DNA of 64,000 nucleotides, taken from positions 62,001 to 126,000 of the forward strand of contig NZ_CP111042.1 in NCBI RefSeq assembly GCF_026248685.1. Reading direction: 5' to 3'. The notes beneath the pieces are model-generated. The model was not told the DNA's origin and did not search any database. It saw only the letters and a program-made list of their open reading frames with translations. This stretch comes from Haladaptatus caseinilyticus (lineage in GTDB: Archaea; Halobacteriota; Halobacteria; Halobacteriales; Haladaptataceae). Positions 59,888 through 64,000 of this stretch are shown here, piece by piece; position 1 is the stretch's first letter; each line of letters begins with the position of its first letter. The position numbers were made by a program, and so were the translations under genes.

Positions 59888-60970
59888 CTAGTATGCGCAT
59901 TCTCCGGATTCGGTCTCAAAGAGATGAATACAATCTGACCGGAAGGTCATACGTCGAGTCTCACCTCCAACCACGTTTTCGTTACCCTCAACGATCGCTT
60001 TGAGATCGTAGTCACTGACGGTAAGATGGACGATTTTATCTTTGCCAGTCGGTTCTACGAACTTCACATCTGCTGTGAATCCCTTGCCGTTGGTATGACA
60101 CAGGTCTACGTGTTCTGGTCGAATTCCGAGCCGAACTAGATCTCCATCTATCAACGATCGATTAATTCTGCTTTCGTTGATTTCTACCGAATCGAAGCCG
60201 AGATCGGCAGAGAGAGTGTCCCCATTCTTCGTGATTTCACAGTCAATGAAATTCATCGAGGGTGTGCCGATGAAGTGAGCGACGAATTCGTTGTTCGGAT
60301 GATTGTATACTTCGTCAGGTGTCGCGAACTGTTGGATCTCTCCGTTGTTCATGACGATAATTCGGTCGCTCATCGTCATCGCCTGCTCTTGATCGTGTGT
60401 GACGTACACTGTCGTCACCTCGACTTGACGATGTAATTCCTGCAGCTCTTCACGAATTTCGACACGGAGTTTCGCATCAAGGCTCGCCAGCGGCTCATCT
60501 AAGAGAAATACGTCAGGGTCTAATACCATCGTCCGGCCGATGGCGACTCGTTGTTGCTGACCACCCGAGAGTTCATCTGGACTCCGATCCAGCAATTCCT
60601 CGATATCAAGCATCTCTGCAACCCTGGTCACCCGACTTCCACATTCAGTATCCGGCACACCATCGACACGGAGTCCGAATTCCATATTATCCCGGACCGA
60701 CATATGTGGGTAGAGTGCCAAGTTCTGAAAGACCATCCCGACATTCCGCTTTTCGGGTGGGTCGTCAGTCACATCGTTGTCGCCAAATAACACCTCACCA
60801 TTAGACGCTTCCTCTAACCCCGCTATGACACGGAGCGTCGTTGTTTTCCCACACCCACTGGGTCCGACAATGCTGATGAACTCTCCTTCTTCAATCAGTG
60901 CATCAACGCTTTTTACGGCCTCTAGACTTCCGAACCGTTTCCCGACTGAATTGAGACTTATTGATGTCAT
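59888..60970 (-). CDS. Sugar-type ABC transporter ATP-binding protein (CUT1, UgpC/MalK type)
   Basis: 360 residues. Walker A GPSGCGKTTTLR, Q-loop VFQNLALYPHM, signature LSGGQQQRVAIGRT, Walker B VFLLDEPLASLD, H-loop VTHDQEQAM, TOBE region (VRLGIRPEHVDL). Only 2 bases after the RraA-like gene, so co-transcribed with it. No permeases are next to it; the binding protein starting at 63659 may belong to the same system. Confidence 0.9.
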   Translation of the reverse strand: MTSISLNSVGKRFGSLEAVKSVDALIEEGEFISIVGPSGCGKTTTLRVIAGLEEASNGEVLFGDNDVTDDPPEKRNVGMVFQNLALYPHMSVRDNMEFGLRVDGVPDTECGSRVTRVAEMLDIEELLDRSPDELSGGQQQRVAIGRTMVLDPDVFLLDEPLASLDAKLRVEIREELQELHRQVEVTTVYVTHDQEQAMTMSDRIIVMNNGEIQQFATPDEVYNHPNNEFVAHFIGTPSMNFIDCEITKNGDTLSADLGFDSVEINESRINRSLIDGDLVRLGIRPEHVDLCHTNGKGFTADVKFVEPTGKDKIVHLTVSDYDLKAIVEGNENVVGGETRRMTFRSDCIHLFETESGECAY

Positions 60971-60972
60971 TG

Positions 60973-61644
60973 TTAATCGGATCGCATCTCTTCAACCAGG
61001 GCGTTGGCATCGGATATCTCTGCAATGGACTCTCCGTTCTCAATTCGTTCAACCGTCCCGGCTTCGTTCTCAAGCGCTTTTTTGCCGTGTTCAAGTGCGT
61101 GCTCTGCTTCGTTGGGATCTACGAACAGGATACCATCCTCGTTCATGAGAACGATGTCTCCGGGTTCGACGACCGTCCCACCGACTTGTACTGGGACATT
61201 GATGTCTCCTCCCCGGCCATGAAGTCGAGTCGTTCGAGCTGATCGACCACGCGCATACACCGGGAAATCGAGTTCGCTAATGTCTCGTGAATCTGTTATC
61301 GTCCCGTCGACAACGGCCGCGATAGCTCCACTCGCCATTGCACCCCGTGTGGTCATTTCTCCCCATGGTGCATTTTCGGTATGTCCCTGCATATCGACGA
61401 CTATGACATCGCCTTCTTGGGCGAGTTCGGTGGCCTTGTGCACCATCGTCGAATCTTCTGGTGGAATACGAACAGTCAGTGCAGGACCAGCAATTCGGAG
61501 CGGCTTCTCTGGGCCGGTATCCATATATTCGACGTCGGCAGAGGGGAAGCCGAAATGGAGGTGGTGACCAACGTCGTTGGGTGAAATGGATCCGAGTTGT
61601 TTTACAAGCTCCTCGTCAGGGCGGTCAATATTATTGATGACCAT
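60973..61644 (-). CDS. RraA-like / 4-hydroxy-4-methyl-2-oxoglutarate aldolase family protein
   Basis: 223 residues from MVINNIDRP. Signatures: GPALTVRIPPEDSTMVHKAT, GDVIVVDMQGHTENAPWGEM, RGAMASGAIAAVVDGTITDS, with the G-x-x-x-D-G … D pattern of the RraA/HMG aldolase fold, and VVEPGDIVLMNEDGILFVDP at the end. In catabolic clusters this fold usually serves as a class II pyruvate aldolase or oxaloacetate decarboxylase rather than the RNase E regulator. Operon with the downstream ATPase; divergent from the nitrilase gene. Confidence 0.82.
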   Translation of the reverse strand: MVINNIDRPDEELVKQLGSISPNDVGHHLHFGFPSADVEYMDTGPEKPLRIAGPALTVRIPPEDSTMVHKATELAQEGDVIVVDMQGHTENAPWGEMTTRGAMASGAIAAVVDGTITDSRDISELDFPVYARGRSARTTRLHGRGGDINVPVQVGGTVVEPGDIVLMNEDGILFVDPNEAEHALEHGKKALENEAGTVERIENGESIAEISDANALVEEMRSD

Positions 61645-61735
61645 GATATGTGAATACAAGTCACAGTATTTGATGATTTACGACCACTCTTCGGTAGTGA
61701 ATTACGTATTTATGTGTGGTTTGGTACCAAATAAT

Positions 61736-62557
61736 ATGGCAAAAACACGGGTCGCAGTCTGCCAAATGGACTCGAAGAACGATAAACAAGCCAATGTAGA
61801 GACGGCGCTATCACTCCTCGATACAGCGGCTGAGGCAGGCGCTGATATGGCTGCTCTTCCAGAGATGTTCACATTCATGGGCGACAAAGAAGAGTATCGA
61901 GCAGCTGCCGAAGAGATTCCAGGTCCCGTCACAGAGAAGCTCTCTCAGAAAGCGAACGAACACAGTATATGGGTTCACGGCGGGAGTATGTTCGAGGTCG
62001 CCAAGGAAGATGGGAAAGTTCACAACACGACTGTGGTATTTGATCCAGACGGTGAGCAACGAGCACAGTACCGGAAAGTCCACCTTTTCGACGTCGAAAT
62101 TGGCGATGAAGTAGTTACCCAAGAGTCCGCTCGAGTTGTTCCCGGTGAGAATATTGTCACGTTCGATACGGGATTTGCGACCGCTGGCTTGGCTATCTGT
62201 TATGATCTTCGTTTTCCCGAACTATTCAGTAGTCTTGCGGGGAACGGAGCCGATGTTATCATTCTCCCTGCCGCGTTCACCAAACATACCGGCAAAGATC
62301 ATTGGGAATCACTGCTCCGAGCACGGGCAATCGAGACCCAATCATATGTGATCGCACCTGGGCAGATCGGAGACAAACCGAACTCGGTACCCAGCTATGG
62401 TCGTTCGATGGTCATCGATCCATGGGGAAACGTCGTCGCCAGGGCAAGCGATACGGTTGGTGTTATAACGGCCAATCTGGATTTCGGCTATCTTGACCAA
62501 ATTCAACGAGAGCTACCTTCGCTCGAACATAAGCGAAAAGAATTGTACAATATTTGA
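61736..62557 (+). CDS. Carbon-nitrogen hydrolase (nitrilase superfamily)
   Basis: 273 residues from MAKTRVAVCQMDS; the longer ORF start is not conserved. Catalytic triad: Glu in AALPEMFTF, Lys in RKVHLFDVE, Cys in LAICYDLRFPE. The second Glu region (KDHWESLLRARAIE) is also present. It looks closest to omega-amidase or short-chain amidohydrolase types. A TATA-like TATTTATG lies about 29 bases upstream. It would free ammonia from an amide or nitrile imported by the local transporters (inference). Confidence 0.88.
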   Translation: MAKTRVAVCQMDSKNDKQANVETALSLLDTAAEAGADMAALPEMFTFMGDKEEYRAAAEEIPGPVTEKLSQKANEHSIWVHGGSMFEVAKEDGKVHNTTVVFDPDGEQRAQYRKVHLFDVEIGDEVVTQESARVVPGENIVTFDTGFATAGLAICYDLRFPELFSSLAGNGADVIILPAAFTKHTGKDHWESLLRARAIETQSYVIAPGQIGDKPNSVPSYGRSMVIDPWGNVVARASDTVGVITANLDFGYLDQIQRELPSLEHKRKELYNI

Positions 62558-62591
62558 ATATTTTGTTATTATTTTATTAAGGAGCTAAATT

Positions 62592-63389
62592 ATGTCCTTT
62601 ATTGGTATGGGAACATCACTAGTCGATGACTTCGAGATATACTTGCACGAAATGGGCCTATCAGAGTACGAAGCCCGCGCTTATCTCGGAGTCTTGCAGA
62701 GTGGAACAGCAACTGCAAAGGAAATATCCGATGCTGCAGATATTCCGCAGTCACGGGTTTATGATGTACTCGAATCACTCGAGTCGATGGGATTTGTAAC
62801 TATTCAACCCGGACGGCCGAAGAAGTTCGGTCCAATAGAACCTGAACTTGCCGTCTCACAATATGTTCAGCACAAACGAAGCAACTTAGAAAACGAGATT
62901 GCACAGAGTCGAAAAGTCGGCGATCAGTTCCTAGAGAAACTCGATGGGCAGCAGTTCCAATATCGTCAAAATGATGAGATCGACGTATTCTGGTCATACA
63001 AGGGGAAAAATTACATCCTGAAACAGTTCGGCCGGTACTGCAGCAATGCTACTGATGAAATTCGGATGATAACCAAGGGGAACAGCTTCGAACGAGTGGT
63101 TCAAAGCCATAAGGAAATATTACAAAACAGACATGAACACGGTGTTGATATCCGAATTATCGTCCCACACGATGGAATCAATAACATGGTTCTCGACACC
63201 GCAAGTGAATGGGCTGAACTTCGCGATAGAGATGCTATCGAGGGTCGAATCTACCTATTTGATTCCAATAGAGTTCTAATAACGTGGCTCAGCGATCAGG
63301 AAGATCGGTTTGTAGCGATGGCAACACAGAGTTCTCAACTTGAGATGACCATCGGACAGCTGTTTGAATTGTCGTGGAACTCGCCATAA
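62592..63389 (+). CDS. TrmB-family transcription regulator
   Basis: 265 residues (an alternative Met, MGTSLVDDFE, lies 15 bases in). N-terminal TrmB winged helix: HEMGLSEYEARAYLGVLQSG, TAKEISDAADIPQSRVYDVL, ESLESMGFVTIQPGRPKKFG. A helix linker and a C-terminal effector domain follow (ITKGNSFERVVQSHKEILQN, ISIIVPHDG-like IRIIVPHDGIN). TrmB proteins sense sugars and control CUT1 transporters in archaea. It sits between the nitrilase gene and the next binding-protein gene and likely controls the latter. Confidence 0.87.
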   Translation: MSFIGMGTSLVDDFEIYLHEMGLSEYEARAYLGVLQSGTATAKEISDAADIPQSRVYDVLESLESMGFVTIQPGRPKKFGPIEPELAVSQYVQHKRSNLENEIAQSRKVGDQFLEKLDGQQFQYRQNDEIDVFWSYKGKNYILKQFGRYCSNATDEIRMITKGNSFERVVQSHKEILQNRHEHGVDIRIIVPHDGINNMVLDTASEWAELRDRDAIEGRIYLFDSNRVLITWLSDQEDRFVAMATQSSQLEMTIGQLFELSWNSP

Positions 63390-63658
63390 CGAGTTACGGA
63401 GCTGATTTTCAGCACTTTTTTGGGTTGCTTCTTGCACTCGCCCTGATCTAACAGGTACTACTTGCCAGATTGGCTTCTAATGACTTCACTCTGTAGAGAA
63501 GCTACCAGACAGTGTACAGTTTACTAGCGCGACATTGCAGGACCCACTAGTGAAATGTAAAACTGTTCTAGAAGCAAAATGCGGAATAAAATTTGTTTGC
63601 GTTTACCACTGTACCATGGTGAATAAGTGATTTATAGCCTATTGCGATATGAACTGTC

Positions 63659-64000
63659 ATGGTTGACGATAACAATCAACTATCGAAACGCCAAATCAAT
63701 TTCAATAGCGGTCGACGACGTCTTTTGAAGACGGCAGGCCTGGCTGGGACGGTTTCACTTGCAGGCTGTACCAGCCTCCCCGGAGGCAAGTCAGGGAGTA
63801 GCGGGACAAAAACGCTCAGAGTGCTCAACTCCGCATACGAGCCTACACAGAAAGAGTTCAACAAATTGTTCTCTGAATTCGAGGACAAACATAGCAATGT
63901 GAAAATCAAGTACAATCGAGTTGGGTTCGCAGAGGCTCCTCAAAAGGCTTCGCAGGCTCATGCATCTGGGAACCCCTATGATATCATGAACCTCGCATCA
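63659..64000 (+). CDS. Sugar ABC transporter substrate-binding lipoprotein, 3' end outside window
   Basis: The first 114 residues are visible. Tat/lipobox signal RRRLLKTAGLAGTVSLAGC, a Gly/Ser linker, then TKTLRVLNSAYEPTQKEFNK, LFSEFEDKHSNVKIKYNRVG and SGNPYDIMNLAS, the usual start of family-1 sugar-binding proteins. Preceded by the TrmB gene and about 270 bases with no other gene. Probably the first gene of a further transporter operon. Confidence 0.85.
   Translation, partial: MVDDNNQLSKRQINFNSGRRRLLKTAGLAGTVSLAGCTSLPGGKSGSSGTKTLRVLNSAYEPTQKEFNKLFSEFEDKHSNVKIKYNRVGFAEAPQKASQAHASGNPYDIMNLAS

Overview
The window comes from a halophilic archaeon (class Halobacteria). The evidence is acidic predicted proteins, Tat-type lipoprotein signals on the transporter binding proteins, a Bat-type HTH regulator, a TRAM-domain protein, TrmB and winged-helix regulators, and TATA boxes about 25-32 bases before start codons, as expected for leaderless archaeal messages. 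I cannot name a genus. GC looks moderate for the group. No rRNA, intact tRNA, CRISPR array or complete insertion sequence was seen.

Layout. 1-3.6 kb: the end of an M28-type peptidase, an SDR dehydrogenase and a luciferase-like oxidoreductase. 3.6-11.5 kb: accessory DNA with a TRAM protein, a decayed copy of a small-gene module, an alpha/beta hydrolase cut by a stop codon, an FRG-domain protein, an epoxide hydrolase, and two copies of a structured multi-hairpin repeat. 11.55-34.2 kb: a large D-amino acid / N-acyl amino acid / peptide utilisation island. It holds a DgcA-like racemase and DgcN-like acetyltransferase pair, a second enolase-superfamily epimerase, three D-aminoacylases, an M81 (MlrC-like) peptidase, an M20 carbamoylase-type amidohydrolase, a PLP dehydratase, a threonine synthase, a five-gene oligopeptide ABC transporter and a Bat-like regulator. 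34.3-40.6 kb: accessory DNA with an enoyl-CoA hydratase, the intact copy of the small-gene module, a third copy of the structured repeat, and remnants of a RibD-type reductase, a RecB-type nuclease and a beta-helix protein. 40.6-49.6 kb: a CUT1-type sugar ABC transporter with a glycosidase-like TIM barrel, a sugar isomerase/epimerase and a Gfo/Idh/MocA oxidoreductase. 49.7-54.5 kb: a double GIY-YIG protein, a frameshifted Fic/Doc gene, and secreted or membrane proteins of unknown role. 55-59.7 kb: a liv-type branched-chain amino acid ABC operon whose binding-protein gene is frameshifted. 59.9-64 kb: an RraA-like protein with a CUT1 ATPase, a nitrilase-family hydrolase, a TrmB regulator and the start of another sugar-type binding protein.

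How the island may work (inference). Peptides and N-acyl/D-amino acids enter through the oligopeptide ABC system and are cut by the M81, M20 and D-aminoacylase enzymes. D-glutamate may be handled by DgcN (N-acetylation) and DgcA (racemisation). Side products feed the PLP dehydratase and threonine synthase. At least six promoters of this island carry a shared palindrome-like motif (consensus roughly ACC-N12/13-GGT) with its near end 34-38 bases before the start codon, directly upstream of the TATA region. I read this as the operator or UAS of an island regulon, possibly bound by the adjacent Bat-like protein.

The least expected observations are that shared promoter motif, an oligopeptide-binding protein whose two lobes appear in circularly permuted order, and a three-copy, covarying multi-hairpin element with terminal inverted repeats. 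Many genes in the accessory stretches are broken by single stops or frameshifts. This could be real decay or, for some, base-calling error.
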